Origin: Nocardia harenae NBRC 108248
Lineage (GTDB): Bacteria > Actinomycetota > Actinomycetes > Mycobacteriales > Mycobacteriaceae
NCBI RefSeq assembly: GCF_001612885.1
Contig: NZ_BDBH01000002.1
Location: 372,016-436,015, forward strand
Direction of reading: 5' to 3'
Length of the DNA stretch: 64,000 nt
A program made the translations under genes and the position numbers. This document shows positions 25,409 to 37,080 of this stretch, in pieces (the first letter of the stretch is position 1; every line of letters begins with the position of its first letter). Under the pieces are notes generated by a model. That model was not told where the DNA came from and ran no database searches. It was given only the letters and a program-made list of their open reading frames with translations.

Positions 25409-28400
25409 TGATCGCAGCGTCGACGTCCCGGCCCGCCTTCTCGGCCTCGGAGATCGCCAACAGGACCTTCTTGTACTCGCGCGGCATGACCTTCACGAAG
25501 TGGTTCACCTGCTGCGACCAATCGCCGAGGATGCGATCGGCCACCGCGGAACCGGTCTGCTCGCGGTGCTCGGTGATGGCATCGCGCAGCCAGGTGAAGT
25601 CGTCACCGGAGAGCTGCTCCAGCGCCTCGCTCTGCTCCGGGTTCACCTTCGCGGCGAAGGTGCCGTCCGGGTCGTAGACGAAGGCGACGCCACCGGACAT
25701 GCCTGCCCCGAAGTTGCGCCCGGTCTCGCCGAGGATCACCACCCGGCCACCGGTCATGTACTCGCAGGCGTGGTCGCCGACGCCCTCGACCACCGCGACG
25801 GCGCCCGAGTTGCGCACCGCGAACCGCTCGCCGACGACGCCGCTGATGAACGCCTTGCCGTTGGTCGCGCCGAACAGGATCACGTTGCCCGCGATGATGT
25901 TCTCCTCGGCCACGAAATCGGCGGGCGCGTTCGGCGAGGGCCGGACCACCAGGTGGCCGCCGGAGAGCCCCTTGCCGACGTAGTCGTTGGCATCGCCCTG
26001 CACCCGCAGCGTGATGCCTGCGGGCACGAAGGCGCCGAAGCTGTTGCCCGCGGAGCCGGTGAAGGTGATGTCGATGGTGTCGTCGGGCAGCCCGGCGCCG
26101 CCGTAGAGCTTGGTCACCTCGTGGCCGAGCATGGTGCCGACGGTGCGGTTCACGTTGGAGATCTTGGTCTCGAACTTCACCGCCTTGCCGCGCTCCAGCG
26201 CATCCCGGCTCTGCGTGATGAGCTGCTGGTCCAGCGCCTTGTCCAGGCCGTGATCCTGGGTCTTGGTGCAGCGGCGATCCTGGTACATGAACGCCGTCTC
26301 GACGTCGTCCAGGATCGCCGAGAGGTCGAGCTTGCTCGCCTTCCAGTGCTGCTTGGCCTTGCTGGTGTCGAGCAGGTCGACCCGGCCGATCGCCTCGTCC
26401 AGGGTGCGGAAGCCGAGCGAGGCCAGCAGTTCGCGCACCTCCTCGGCGATGTAGAGGAAGAAGTTCTCGACGAACTCCGGCTTGCCGGTGAAGCGCTCGC
26501 GCAGCACCGGGTTCTGCGTGGCCACGCCCACCGGGCAGGTGTCCAGGTGGCAGACGCGCATCATGATGCAGCCGGAGACCACCAGCGGCGCGGTCGCGAA
26601 GCCGTACTCCTCGGCGCCGAGCAGCGCGGCGATCATGACGTCGCGGCCGGTCTTCATCTGACCGTCGACCTGCACGACGATCCGGTCGCGCAACCCGTTG
26701 AGCAGCAGCGTCTGCTGGGTCTCGGCGAGGCCGAGCTCCCAGGGCCCGCCCGCGTGCTTGAGCGAGGTGAGCGGCGAGGCGCCGGTGCCGCCGTCGTGCC
26801 CGGAGATCAGCACCACGTCGGCGTGCGCCTTGGAGACGCCGGCGGCGACGGTGCCGACGCCGGGCTCCGCGACGAGTTTCACGTGAATCCGCGCCTGCGG
26901 GTTCGCGTTCTTCAGGTCGTGGATCAGCTGCGCCAGATCCTCGATGGAGTAGATGTCGTGGTGCGGCGGCGGCGAGATCAGCCCGACGCCCGGCGTGGAG
27001 TGCCGCACCTCGGCGACCCACGGGTACACCTTGTGCGCGGGCAGCTGGCCGCCCTCGCCCGGCTTGGCGCCCTGGGCCATCTTGATCTGGATGTCGCTGC
27101 AGTTGGTCAGGTAGTGCGCGGTCACGCCGAAGCGGCCGGAGGCCACCTGCTTGATCGCACTGCGTCGCCAGTCGCCGTTCTCCTCGACCTCGAAGCGGGC
27201 CGGGTGCTCGCCGCCCTCGCCGGAGTTGGAGCGGCCGCCGAGCCGGTTCATGGCGATGGCCAGCGTCTCGTGCGCCTCGGCCGAGATGGAGCCGTAGCTC
27301 ATCGCGCCCGTGGAGAAGCGCTTGACGATCGCGGTGGCGGACTCGACCTCCTCGATCGGGATGGGCGAGCGCGCACCCTTGCGGAACTGGAAGAGCCCGC
27401 GCAGCGAGGCCAGCCGCTCGGACTGGTCGTCGACCAGCTTGGTGTACTCCTTGAAGACCGAGTACTGCCCGCTGCGGGTGGCGTGCTGCAGCTTGAAGAC
27501 GGTGTCCGGGTTGAACAGGTGGTATTCGCCCTCGCGGCGCCACTGGTACTCGCCGCCGACCTCGAGCTCGCGGTGCGCGCGCTCGTTGCGGTTCTCCAGA
27601 AAGGCGACGCCGTGCCGCGCCGCCACGTCGGCGGCGATCTCGTCCAGCCCGATGCCGTCCAGGTGCGAGCGCAGCCCGGTGAAGTACTCGTCGACCAGCT
27701 CCTGCGCCAGGCCGATGACCTGGAAGAGCTGCGCGCCGTTGTAGGAGGCGAGGGTGGAGATGCCCATCTTGGACATCACCTTGAGCACGCCCTTGCCCGC
27801 GCCCTTGATGTAGTTGGCGACGGCCTTGCGGTAATCGGCCTGGAAGTCGCCGGTGCTGCCGGGCATGGTGAGCGCGCCGCGCTCCAGCATGTCCTCCAGC
27901 GATTCGAAGGCCATGTACGGGTTCACCGCGCCCGCGCCGAAGCCGACCAGGGTGGCCATGTGGTGCACCTCGCGGGCGTCACCGGCCTCCACGATCAGCC
28001 CGACCATGGTGCGGGTGCGCTCGCGCACCAGGTGGTGGTGCACCGAGGCGGTGAGCAGCAGCGACGGGATCGGCGCCAGCTTCTCGTTGGACTCGCGGTC
28101 GGAGAGCACGATGATCCGCGCCCCGCCCTCGATCGCCGCCGAGACCTGAATGTTGATCGCCCGCATCGCCTCGCGCAGCCCCTTGCCGCCCTTGGCGACC
28201 GGGTACAGCCCGCGCACGACCACCGAGCGCAGCCCCGGCTGCGAGCCGTCGTCGTTGATGTGCACCAGCTTGGCGAGCTCGTCGTTGTCCAGAATCGGGC
28301 CCTCGATGGCGATCTGCCTGCACGACTCCGGGCTCGGGTGCAGCAGGTCGCCCTCGGGGCCGAGGTTGCGCTTCAGGCTGGTGACGACCTCTTCCCGGAT

Positions 28401-30041
28401 CGCGTCCAGCGGCGGGTTCGTGACCTGCGCGAAGATCTGCGAGAAGTAGTCGAAGAGCAGCCGGGGCCGCGCGGAGAGCACCGCGATCGGGGTGTCGGTG
28501 CCCATCGAGCCGAGCGCCTCGCCGCCGGTCTTCGCCATCGGCGAGAGCAGCAGGTTCAGCTCCTCGGTGGTGTAGCCGAAGATCTGCTGGCGGATCAGCA
28601 CCCGGTCGTGCGACATGTGCACGTGCGGCCGGTCGGGCAGGTCGGAGAGCTTCTTGACGCCCGCGTCCAGCCATTCCTGGTACGGGTGCTCGGCGGCCAG
28701 CGTGGCCTTGAGCTCCTCGTCGCCGACGATCCGGCCCTGGGTGGTGTCGACCAGGAACATCCGGCCCGGCTGCAGCCGGACCTTCCTGACCACCTTGGCC
28801 GGGTCGATGTCGAGCACGCCGACCTCGGAGGCCATCACGACCAAGCCGTCCTCGGTGACCCAGATCCGGCTCGGGCGCAGGCCGTTGCGGTCGAGCACGG
28901 CGCCGACGACCTCGCCGTCGGTGAAGCAGACCGAGGCCGGGCCGTCCCAGGGCTCCATCAGCATGGAGTGGTACTGGTAGAACGCCCGGTTCGCCGGGTC
29001 CATGGTCTCGTTGCGTTCCCATGCCTCGGGAATCATCATGAGCACGGCGTGCGGGAGGCTGCGGCCGCCGAGGTGCAGGAGCTCGAGCACCTCGTCGAAG
29101 CGGGCGGTGTCGCTGGCCCCCGGCGTACAGACCGGGAAGATCTTCTCCAGCCGGTTCTTGCCCGCCTGGTCGACGCCGAACACCTCGCTGCGCAGCAGCG
29201 CCTCGCGCGCGCGCATCCAGTTCTCGTTGCCGGTGACGGTGTTGATCTCGCCGTTGTGCGCCACCCGGCGGAACGGGTGCGCCAGCGGCCAGGAGGGGAA
29301 GGTGTTGGTGGAGAACCTGGAGTGCACGATGCCGAGCGCGCTCTCCACCCGGTCGTCCTGCAGGTCCAGGTAGAAGGCGCGCAGCTGCGGGGTGGTGAAC
29401 ATGCCCTTGTAGACGAAGGTCTGCCCGGACAGGCTCGGGAAGTAGACCGTCTCCCTGCCGGTGGCGCCCTCGCCCGCGCCCTGCTTGCCGAGCTCGTGCT
29501 CGACCCGCTTGCGCACCACGTAGGCCCTGCGCTCCAGCTCCATGCCCGCGAGCTGCTCGGCGGAATTCTTCGGGGAGGCGATGAAGATCTGCCGAAAGGT
29601 CGGCATGGCGTCGCGGGCGAGCGCGCCGAGCGAGGTCTCGTCGATCGGCACGTCGCGCCAGCCGACGACCTCGAGCCCCTCCTCCTTGACGATCTTCTCC
29701 ACGCGGTACGCGGCCCGCGCCGCCTCGCGGCGGGCCTGCGGCAGGAAGGCGATGCCGGAGGCGTAGGAGCCTTCGGGGGGCAACTCGAAGCCGGCCACGG
29801 CGCGGAAGAAGCGGTCCGGAAGCTGGATCAGGATGCCTGCGCCGTCACCGGAGTTCGGCTCGGCGCCCGCGGCACCACGGTGCTCCAGGTTCAACAGAGC
29901 CGTAATAGCCTTGTCGACGATGTCGCGGCTGCGGCGGCCGTGCATGTCGACGACGAACGCGACACCGCAGGCGTCGTGCTCGTTCGCCGGATCGTAGAGA
30001 CCGATGGGTCCGGGTGACCGGTGGCCGGGAAGTTGCGTCAT
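25389..30041 (-). CDS. gltB: Glutamate synthase (NADPH) large subunit
   Basis: This 1550-residue enzyme makes two glutamates from glutamine and 2-oxoglutarate. The class II amidotransferase domain (25 to about 430) begins at Cys25 in 'HDACGVAF' after a 24-residue propeptide that must be cleaved. A central domain, the FMN/2-oxoglutarate synthase domain with Fe-S cysteines in '[17 protein letters not shown]', and the C-terminal GxGxG beta-helix follow. The ATG at 30041 (with GAAGGCAGAGG upstream) gives the known propeptide length; the frame extends 50 codons further without support. gltB precedes gltD in one operon through the duplicated linker. It is the largest gene here and has no sign of damage. 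Confidence 0.97.
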   Translation of the reverse strand: MTQLPGHRSPGPIGLYDPANEHDACGVAFVVDMHGRRSRDIVDKAITALLNLEHRGAAGAEPNSGDGAGILIQLPDRFFRAVAGFELPPEGSYASGIAFLPQARREAARAAYRVEKIVKEEGLEVVGWRDVPIDETSLGALARDAMPTFRQIFIASPKNSAEQLAGMELERRAYVVRKRVEHELGKQGAGEGATGRETVYFPSLSGQTFVYKGMFTTPQLRAFYLDLQDDRVESALGIVHSRFSTNTFPSWPLAHPFRRVAHNGEINTVTGNENWMRAREALLRSEVFGVDQAGKNRLEKIFPVCTPGASDTARFDEVLELLHLGGRSLPHAVLMMIPEAWERNETMDPANRAFYQYHSMLMEPWDGPASVCFTDGEVVGAVLDRNGLRPSRIWVTEDGLVVMASEVGVLDIDPAKVVRKVRLQPGRMFLVDTTQGRIVGDEELKATLAAEHPYQEWLDAGVKKLSDLPDRPHVHMSHDRVLIRQQIFGYTTEELNLLLSPMAKTGGEALGSMGTDTPIAVLSARPRLLFDYFSQIFAQVTNPPLDAIREEVVTSLKRNLGPEGDLLHPSPESCRQIAIEGPILDNDELAKLVHINDDGSQPGLRSVVVRGLYPVAKGGKGLREAMRAINIQVSAAIEGGARIIVLSDRESNEKLAPIPSLLLTASVHHHLVRERTRTMVGLIVEAGDAREVHHMATLVGFGAGAVNPYMAFESLEDMLERGALTMPGSTGDFQADYRKAVANYIKGAGKGVLKVMSKMGISTLASYNGAQLFQVIGLAQELVDEYFTGLRSHLDGIGLDEIAADVAARHGVAFLENRNERAHRELEVGGEYQWRREGEYHLFNPDTVFKLQHATRSGQYSVFKEYTKLVDDQSERLASLRGLFQFRKGARSPIPIEEVESATAIVKRFSTGAMSYGSISAEAHETLAIAMNRLGGRSNSGEGGEHPARFEVEENGDWRRSAIKQVASGRFGVTAHYLTNCSDIQIKMAQGAKPGEGGQLPAHKVYPWVAEVRHSTPGVGLISPPPHHDIYSIEDLAQLIHDLKNANPQARIHVKLVAEPGVGTVAAGVSKAHADVVLISGHDGGTGASPLTSLKHAGGPWELGLAETQQTLLLNGLRDRIVVQVDGQMKTGRDVMIAALLGAEEYGFATAPLVVSGCIMMRVCHLDTCPVGVATQNPVLRERFTGKPEFVENFFLYIAEEVRELLASLGFRTLDEAIGRVDLLDTSKAKQHWKASKLDLSAILDDVETAFMYQDRRCTKTQDHGLDKALDQQLITQSRDALERGKAVKFETKISNVNRTVGTMLGHEVTKLYGGAGLPDDTIDITFTGSAGNSFGAFVPAGITLRVQGDANDYVGKGLSGGHLVVRPSPNAPADFVAEENIIAGNVILFGATNGKAFISGVVGERFAVRNSGAVAVVEGVGDHACEYMTGGRVVILGETGRNFGAGMSGGVAFVYDPDGTFAAKVNPEQSEALEQLSGDDFTWLRDAITEHREQTGSAVADRILGDWSQQVNHFVKVMPREYKKVLLAISEAEKAGRDVDAAIMEAARG

Positions 30042-30907
30042 GCCTCTGCCTTCAGGAAGTAGGCGATCGAGGAGCGGGGCCATCGCAGTAGCGGCCTTCT
30101 CGTTCGAACGCCTGGTCAAGACTGCGTCCGTACGGTCCGAATCCAGCCGCGCTGATGGTCTCGGCGTGCAGTCACGTCTCCAGTTGTCCACCCGCAGGGT
30201 GTTACGTGTGGGCTGCTCGGCGGTAACGAGCGCTGGGGCGATCGCTACCTCCGTGCGGGTGGCCGCCCGCTACCTGAGCACCGACTCGGGGCTGCGGCGC
30301 GCGGGGCGACAGGCCGGACGGTGTCCGGCGTAAGAGCAAACGATAAGTCAGGTCCGAGGCCCAACCAACTCAGATTCAACGGAAATCAGGTCTAGCTGGG
30401 CTTCTTCATGCGGTCCTCCACTTTGTGCGCGTAGTCCAGTGTAAGGCAGGGCTCGCGCGTCGATCGATCCCCTGGCACTGCGTGCCAGCGGCGCGACGCA
30501 CCCGGGTTTCGGCGTCGAAACCCGGGTGCGGAACCGAAGAAGCAGCGCCCACCTGCGTCGATACAGACTTCCCCCGAGGCGGGGAGTACAAACCAGCCGC
30601 GCCGCGGCTAACTCGGAAAGGTGCTGGCTGAGACGGATATGACAGGGATGTGACAAGCGGGTGACGCGATCCGACCGTCCGGCATCTTTGTTCCGGTGCG
30701 GAATACAGCACACTTTCGGCTACCACGTCGAGTGGGGTTCACCACAGACCGGGCGGCCGGTCCACGAACGGCACCCTGTCCCGCTGCGGGGCAAGCAATT
30801 CCGTGTGAACCTGACCACATCGCCGCGCACATCCCTCGAAGCGTCGGCCGGATGCTGTCACTCTGTGATCGCCCCGGTCCGCCACCGACACGGAGGATGT
30901 GGAGTCC
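30042..30907. other. 866-bp gene-free region between gltB and the divergent DUF4407 gene
   Basis: It should hold the gltB promoter (right to left) and the DUF4407 promoter (left to right). I see no convincing coding sequence: open frames such as 30348-30713 (minus) lack ribosome sites and have atypical composition. A hairpin (30497-30530) and a smaller one (CTGGCAC/GTGCCAG near 30472) stand in the middle. Regulator sites for nitrogen control (GlnR-type) could lie here, but I cannot fix one. Confidence 0.5.
30497..30530. terminator. Isolated 14-bp perfect hairpin in the gltB upstream region
   Basis: CGCACCCGGGTTTC pairs exactly with GAAACCCGGGTGCG across the 6-nt loop GGCGTC. No gene ends near it on either strand. 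It could be a terminator or attenuator of a leader RNA or an unannotated small RNA, or a protein-binding site. Confidence 0.4.
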
Positions 30908-32488
30908 ATGACCGTGACCGGACTGTTCACCCGGCTCGGCGGAGCGCCGGCCGACGCCCCCGCGCTGCCGCACGAGCGCTCCGGGTACGTCACCACCGGT
31001 GCTGCCGTGCTCGGCTTCGCCCTGGTCGCGGGCGGGGTCACCGCCGCGGCCACGATTCCCGCGCTTCCGCTCGCCGGTGCGATCGTGGCGAGTGCCGCGG
31101 CCACCGTCTTCGCCGCCCTGGTCGGGCGCACGGGCGCCACCGCGCGGCCGGGCCGGATGCCGGACCCGCTCGGCACCGCGGGGCGCGCGCTGCTCGCGGT
31201 GCTGACCGGCGTCGTCGTCGCCGAACTCGCCGCGACCGTGCTCTTCGCCGGCGCCGTCGACCGCACGCTCGACGACCGCGCGCACGCCGCGGCCGAGGCC
31301 GGCCCCGCGGTCACCGCCGCGCGCGCCGAGCTGGAGCTGGCCCGCGCCGAGCGCACCGCGCTGGACGCCGCCATCGCCACCGCGCGCGCCGATATCGACA
31401 CCGCTCTCGTCACCGCGCGGTGTGAGTTCAACCCCGGCCCCGGCTGCCCGGACACCAGGATCACCGGGGTGCCCGGCGACGGCCCCGAGGCGCGGACCGC
31501 CAACGAGCTGCTCGCCGACGCGCGCGCCAGGCTTGCCACCGCCGAGCAGCGGGCGCCCGCCCTGGACCAGCGGGTTCGCACCGCCGAGCAGGAGCTGGGC
31601 GCGACCGCGGCGGCGACCGGGACCGATCGCGGGCTCGGCGCCCGCTGGTCGGCCATGAACGAGAGCGCGGCGCTGCTGCCGCGGCTGCTCGGCCTGCTGG
31701 TCTTCGTGGCGCTCGCACTGCTGCCGCTGCTGCTTCGGCGCTGGCGCGGTGACACCACCTTCGACCGCAGGATCGCCGCCGACCTGGTGCGCGACCGGGC
31801 CGAGCGGGAGGCCGACGCCGCCATCGCGGTGCAGCGCGCGCGGACCCGCACCGAGACCGAGCGGGTTCGGGCGGAGCAGGAGCTCACCGCCGCCGAGCTG
31901 GTCGCCGAGGCGGATACCGCGATCGATCGGGAGCGGCAGCGCACCCGCGTGATCGCGGCCATCGGCGGGCTGGAGATCGGGATCACCGAGCCGTCGCCGC
32001 AGGAGGCCGGGGCCGAGCTCGCCCTGCCGGGTAACCCGGAGGGTCCGGCCGCGCTGCCCGCCGCGCGCACGGTGGAGCCGGTGCGGGCGACCGACCTGCC
32101 CGCGCGCGTCGACCCCGATGCCGTGCGGCTGCCGGTGCTCGGCACGGTGCCGTTCTCCGGCACCGCCGTCCGGCTCTTCCGGCCGTTCGTTCCCGGCGTC
32201 GTCGCCGACGCCATCGGCACCGCGGCGCAGCCACTGCGGATCGCGGTGCGAGCGCTGGAGGAGCGGGAGGAGATCACCTTCACCGTGCGGCGCACCCGCA
32301 CCGTTCGGGTCGGAGCGGTGCTGGACATCGAGCCGGAGCACCCGGTCGTGGCCACCGTGCCACCCCCGGACATCTCCCTGCGGAAGACCGCCGCCCGGCA
32401 CGAGCCCGACTCGGCAGCCGGCGCCGGGTACCCCGCCGAGCCGGACGCCGTCGCCGCGGCGCAGCGGCGCGCCCTCCCCTCCCGGTGA
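30908..32488 (+). CDS. DUF4407 domain-containing membrane protein
   Basis: This is a 526-residue membrane protein. After 'LGGAPADAPALPHERSGYVTTG' come helices at about 30-50, 55-75 and 100-120, a long coiled-coil extracytoplasmic or cytosolic stretch (about 125-225, Ala/Glu/Arg heptads), another helix (about 255-280), and a second coiled coil, with a disordered C-terminus. The opening pattern (Gly-x-x-Ala before P-x-E-R-S-x-Y-V-x-x-G) fits DUF4407, a family of unknown role. GGAGG (30892-30896) is 11 nt before the ATG at 30908; a GTG at 30899 is only 2 nt from it, so ATG is preferred. It lies upstream of a cyclase gene. Confidence 0.65.
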   Translation: MTVTGLFTRLGGAPADAPALPHERSGYVTTGAAVLGFALVAGGVTAAATIPALPLAGAIVASAAATVFAALVGRTGATARPGRMPDPLGTAGRALLAVLTGVVVAELAATVLFAGAVDRTLDDRAHAAAEAGPAVTAARAELELARAERTALDAAIATARADIDTALVTARCEFNPGPGCPDTRITGVPGDGPEARTANELLADARARLATAEQRAPALDQRVRTAEQELGATAAATGTDRGLGARWSAMNESAALLPRLLGLLVFVALALLPLLLRRWRGDTTFDRRIAADLVRDRAEREADAAIAVQRARTRTETERVRAEQELTAAELVAEADTAIDRERQRTRVIAAIGGLEIGITEPSPQEAGAELALPGNPEGPAALPAARTVEPVRATDLPARVDPDAVRLPVLGTVPFSGTAVRLFRPFVPGVVADAIGTAAQPLRIAVRALEEREEITFTVRRTRTVRVGAVLDIEPEHPVVATVPPPDISLRKTAARHEPDSAAGAGYPAEPDAVAAAQRRALPSR

Positions 32489-32571
32489 ACCGGACCGACC
32501 CCTCCCGCCGCTGCGCGGTGAGCCCGAGCCGGGCGCGCTACCCGGTCTCTAGGCTGCGTCCATGACCATCG

Positions 32572-34158
32572 GTGACCGATATGCCCGACACTGACGCCGC
32601 GGCGCACCCGGCCCCGGCCGAGCCGACGGTGGTCGGCGCGCCGTGGGGCTCCCCGCTGCTCGGCACCGTGGAGGAGCCGGCCGGGCTGCGCCGGCTCCGG
32701 ATCCAGGGGCTGCTCACCGTCTCCATCGTGCTGGCGAACTTCGTCGGCATCGTCGTCTCGGTCGCGCTGGTCGGCTTCGTGCTGCCCGGACCGTCGGTCT
32801 TCACCGGTGAGCTGCTGCTCAGCGTGATCGCGGCCCCGGTCTACGCGCTGGTCGCGATCCTGATCGGGGTCTGGTGGGGCACCACCGGCGGGCTGCGCGC
32901 GCTGCGCTGGGCCATCGACCCCGACCACGTGCCGACCGAGGCCGAGCAGATCGCGGCCGGACGGGTGCCGCGCACGCTGGTGCTCTACCAGGCGGCGCTC
33001 TGGCTCGGCGGGGTCACGCTGCTCACCGTGCTCGCCGGGCTGGCCGACCCGCGGTTCATCCCCAAGGTCGCGCTCGGCATCGCGTTCAGCGCCATCGTGG
33101 TGTGCGCCAACAGCTACCTGCTCATCGAGTTCGCGCTGCGGCCGGTGACCGCGCGGGTGCTGGACGCCGCGCCGACCAGGCGACGCCGTGGCATCGGCGT
33201 CTTCGGCCGTACCCTGCTGGTCTGGATGCTCGGCTCCGGCGTGCCGGTCGCGGGCACCATGGTGGTCGCCATCCTGGCGTTGGCCAGGGACGATGTCAGC
33301 GCGGCGCGGCTCGCGGTGTGCGTGCTCTCGTTCGGCGGCGCCACCCTGGTATTCGGCTTCGTGCTGCTGGCGCAGACGCTCTCCGCCACGGTCGCGCCGA
33401 TCAACGGCGTGCGCCGGGCGCTGCGGCTGGTCGAGGACGGCAGCCTGGACGCCGCCGTCGTGGTCTACGACGGCACCGAGCTCGGCGAGCTGCAGAGCGG
33501 CTTCAACCGCATGGTGTCCGGACTGCGCGAGCGCGAACAGATCCGGGACCTGTTCGGCAGGCACGTCGGCCGCGAGGTCGCCGCCGCGGCGCTGGCGCGC
33601 GACCCGGTGCTCGGCGGCATGGAGACCGACGCCGCCACGCTCTTCATCGATATCGTCGGCTCCACCGCCATGGCCGCCAGCAAACCCGCGCCGGAGATCG
33701 TCGCGATTCTGAACCGCTTCTTCGACGTGGTGGTGGCCGAGGTGGAGCACCACGGCGGGCTGCTGAACAAGTTCGAGGGCGATGCCGCGCTCGCGGTCTT
33801 CGGCACCCCGGCGCCGCTCGCCGACGCGGCGGGGTCGGCGCTGGCCTGTGCCCGCGCGATCCGGGAAAGACTGGTCGGCCACACCGATTTCACCGCCGCC
33901 GTCGGGGTCGCGGCCGGGCGGGTGGTCGCGGGCAATGTGGGGGCGCGGCAGCGCTACGAGTTCACCGTGATCGGCGACGCGGTGAACCAGGCGGCCCGGC
34001 TCTGCGAGCTCGCCAAGCGGGAGCCGCTGCTGGTCCTCAGCTCGGAGAGCACGGTGCGCGCCGCCGACCCGGCCGAGGCCGCGCGCTGGGAGCTCGGCGA
34101 ATCGGTGACGCTGCGCGGGCGTCCGGAGCCGACGCGGCTGGCCCGCCCCTCCGGTTAG
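32572..34158 (+). CDS. Membrane class III adenylate cyclase with HAMP linker (Rv1318c-1320c type)
   Basis: This is a 528-residue protein with about six helices (44-280), a HAMP-like segment (about 270-325, ending 'FNRMVSGLREREQIRDLFGRHVG') and a cyclase domain (about 350-515). The catalytic set is complete: metal Asp360 (FIDIVGST) and Asp404 (FEGDA), Lys400 and Asp469 for adenine, and Asn472 and Arg476 for the transition state (VIGDAVNQAARL). It should make cAMP from ATP, and it dimerises at the membrane. The GTG at 32572 is taken as the start; ATG 32581 is possible. It precedes the MoxR cluster by 9 bp, but co-regulation is uncertain. Confidence 0.9.
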   Translation: MTDMPDTDAAAHPAPAEPTVVGAPWGSPLLGTVEEPAGLRRLRIQGLLTVSIVLANFVGIVVSVALVGFVLPGPSVFTGELLLSVIAAPVYALVAILIGVWWGTTGGLRALRWAIDPDHVPTEAEQIAAGRVPRTLVLYQAALWLGGVTLLTVLAGLADPRFIPKVALGIAFSAIVVCANSYLLIEFALRPVTARVLDAAPTRRRRGIGVFGRTLLVWMLGSGVPVAGTMVVAILALARDDVSAARLAVCVLSFGGATLVFGFVLLAQTLSATVAPINGVRRALRLVEDGSLDAAVVVYDGTELGELQSGFNRMVSGLREREQIRDLFGRHVGREVAAAALARDPVLGGMETDAATLFIDIVGSTAMAASKPAPEIVAILNRFFDVVVAEVEHHGGLLNKFEGDAALAVFGTPAPLADAAGSALACARAIRERLVGHTDFTAAVGVAAGRVVAGNVGARQRYEFTVIGDAVNQAARLCELAKREPLLVLSSESTVRAADPAEAARWELGESVTLRGRPEPTRLARPSG

Positions 34159-34167
34159 ACTCGCCGC

Positions 34168-35031
34168 GTGTCACCTGCCGCTGCCCCGGCCGGTGCCGTC
34201 GGGGTGGGAGGTGATCCGGTACCAGGCTCCCCTGGCACGACGGTCCCGGTGCGCCCGCTCAGCTTCCGCGAACAGCTGGACGAGCCGTTCGCGCTGATCC
34301 AGGCGAACGTCGTCGCGCTCGCGGTGCTCACCGCCGCCGGGGTCGCGCTGGGCGAGGCGCTGGTCTTCGCGGTGACGGCGCTCTTTTCCGAACTCGGCGG
34401 CGGCACCGACTCCAGCGTCGGCTGGGGCGCCGTGCTCGGCGCCGCGGTCGCGATCCTGCTGCTGCGCTTCCTGATCCGGGGCTGCACCGTCGCGCTCGGC
34501 CTCGCCACGCTGCGCGGCCGCAAGGAGGGGCCGGTGGCCGCGCTGGCCGGGCTGCGCCCCCGGCTCGGCGGGCTGCTGCGCTACCAGCTCTGGTTCACCC
34601 CGGTCGGCGTGCTGGTCGGCGGGATCGTGCTCCCGCTGACCGGAGGGGCAGGCGTGCTCTGGCTCGCCTACCTGCGGGCGCGGTACTACCTGGTGATCCC
34701 GCTGCTGCTCGGCGAGCAGCTGCCGTACGCGGCGGCGGTGGCCCGCTCCCGGCTGCTCGCCGACCGCGCGAGCTGGTCGCTCGCCTGGCTCTGGCTCTGC
34801 CGGATGCTGCTGCTCACCGTGCTCGCGGTGCCGCTGCTCGCCATCCCGCTCTACCTCTCCGACTACACCGGCACCCACCGCTCGGCGGTGATCCTGCTGC
34901 TCACCGGTGGTGCGCTGTTGATCGCCGCGATCGGCGAGCTGATCGACGCCGCCGGGCGGGTGGTCTGCTACGTCGACCGGCGCTGCCGCCGCGAGGGGTG
35001 GGACATCGTGGTCGCGGGCGGCCCCCGATGA
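34168..35031 (+). CDS. Multi-pass membrane protein of the MoxR cluster (Rv3690 position)
   Basis: This 287-residue protein has a Pro/Gly N-terminus, a 'RPLSFREQLDEPFALIQANVVAL' amphipathic entry and about six helices. It resembles the GPDPase-membrane-domain / DUF7544-like proteins that head many actinobacterial MoxR operons ('PLSFGEILDRAFRL...' in relatives). No catalytic motif is seen. The GTG at 34168 follows TTAGACT, a possible leaderless promoter. Its stop overlaps the ATG of the next gene (ATGA), so the two are coupled. Its role is probably scaffolding or complex assembly with the MoxR ATPase, an inference from context only. Confidence 0.65.
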   Translation: MSPAAAPAGAVGVGGDPVPGSPGTTVPVRPLSFREQLDEPFALIQANVVALAVLTAAGVALGEALVFAVTALFSELGGGTDSSVGWGAVLGAAVAILLLRFLIRGCTVALGLATLRGRKEGPVAALAGLRPRLGGLLRYQLWFTPVGVLVGGIVLPLTGGAGVLWLAYLRARYYLVIPLLLGEQLPYAAAVARSRLLADRASWSLAWLWLCRMLLLTVLAVPLLAIPLYLSDYTGTHRSAVILLLTGGALLIAAIGELIDAAGRVVCYVDRRCRREGWDIVVAGGPR

Positions 35032-36094
35032 GCCCGGATCTGGGCAAGCGCCCCGAGGTGAACGGATCCGACGGCCGCGCCGACGCGCCCGCCCCGCCGC
35101 GGCTCGGCCCCGCGGCCGAGCACCGCGCCGCGTCCGAGGCGGCGGCGGCGCGCCGCGACTTCGACACCGCGCTGCGCGAGCGGTTCCGCGCGGTCCTGCG
35201 CGGCCTGGAGCAGAACGGCACGCTCGAGGTCCGCCGCTCGCGCACCGCGCAGGAGACGGCGGACGACGCCTCCACCACCCTCCCCCTGGAATCCGCGACC
35301 CCGCTGCACCCGGCCGCAGGCTCCTTCGACGAGGTCGTCTACGGCGGCAGGCGCGCCACCGAGGACGAGTACCGGCACCTCGAGTACGCCGACCACTACT
35401 CCGCGGCCGCACCCCCACCGGCGCCGGAGCCGGCGGAGCGGCCCGAGGTCGAGAGCCCCCGCCGCAGGCGCCGCCGCGCCCGGCCGGAAGTACCCCGGCT
35501 CCTGCGCAACCCGCGCTTCTGGGGCGCGCTGGCCGCCGCGATCGCCATCGGCTTCCTGCTCTACGCCCTGCTCCAGGGCTGCGGCGCGCCGACGAGCCCG
35601 CCGCAGCCACCCCCGCCCGAACTCCCGCCGCCCACCGACTACCCGGACGACATCGACTTCCCCGGCTTCGGCCCCGGTTCGGACTCCATCTTCAGCCGCC
35701 TCCCGGCCCCGCCCGCCTTCGGCGGGCTGCAGCTGCTGATCGCGGCGGCGGTGCTGGTCTGGTGGCGGGCCAGGCGGCGCGGCGCACTGGTCGGCGAGCC
35801 GCGCCCGGTGGAGGTGCGGGCCAACGAGCTGCTGGCCGGGCAGGCCGCGCTGTACCGCCGCTCCGGCGACCACGAGCACCTCGCGGCCACGCTGCGCCGG
35901 GCCACGCTGCGCCGGGTCCGGCCGCGGCTCGGGCTGCACCCGCAGGACGGCCAGGAGCGGGTGGTCGCGGTGCTCGCCGCCCGGCTCGGCGCGGAGCCCG
36001 CGCCGCTGTACGCCGCGCTGTACGGCCCGGTGCCGGACGCGGCCACCCTCGACCATGTCGCCACCCACCTTGATCTGATCGAAGCGGAGCTCGG

Positions 36095-36098
<4 letters not shown>
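35028..36098 (+). CDS. DUF4129 protein fused to a DUF4350-like C-terminus
   Basis: This is a 356-residue membrane protein. Residues ~44-123 look like DUF4129 ('DFDTALRERFRAVLRGLEQ' to 'FDEVVYGGRRATEDEYRHL'). A basic stretch, a helix (163-183), a 47-residue Pro-rich linker, a second helix (231-246) and a C-tail (260-356) follow. The tail, 'LLAGQAALYRRSGDHEHLAA' onwards to 'HVATHLDLIEAEL', resembles the end of DUF4350 proteins, which are separate genes in relatives and normally carry a soluble domain between the two helices. That domain is missing here. The ATG at 35028 overlaps the previous stop; its own stop overlaps moxR (ATGA). Confidence 0.65.
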
Positions 36099-37078
<980 letters not shown>

Positions 37079-37080
37079 CG

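Noticed and set aside
30348..30713. Minus-strand frame upstream of gltB
   Set aside because: Composition is unlike neighbouring genes, start has no ribosome site, and it crosses the hairpin at 30497-30530.
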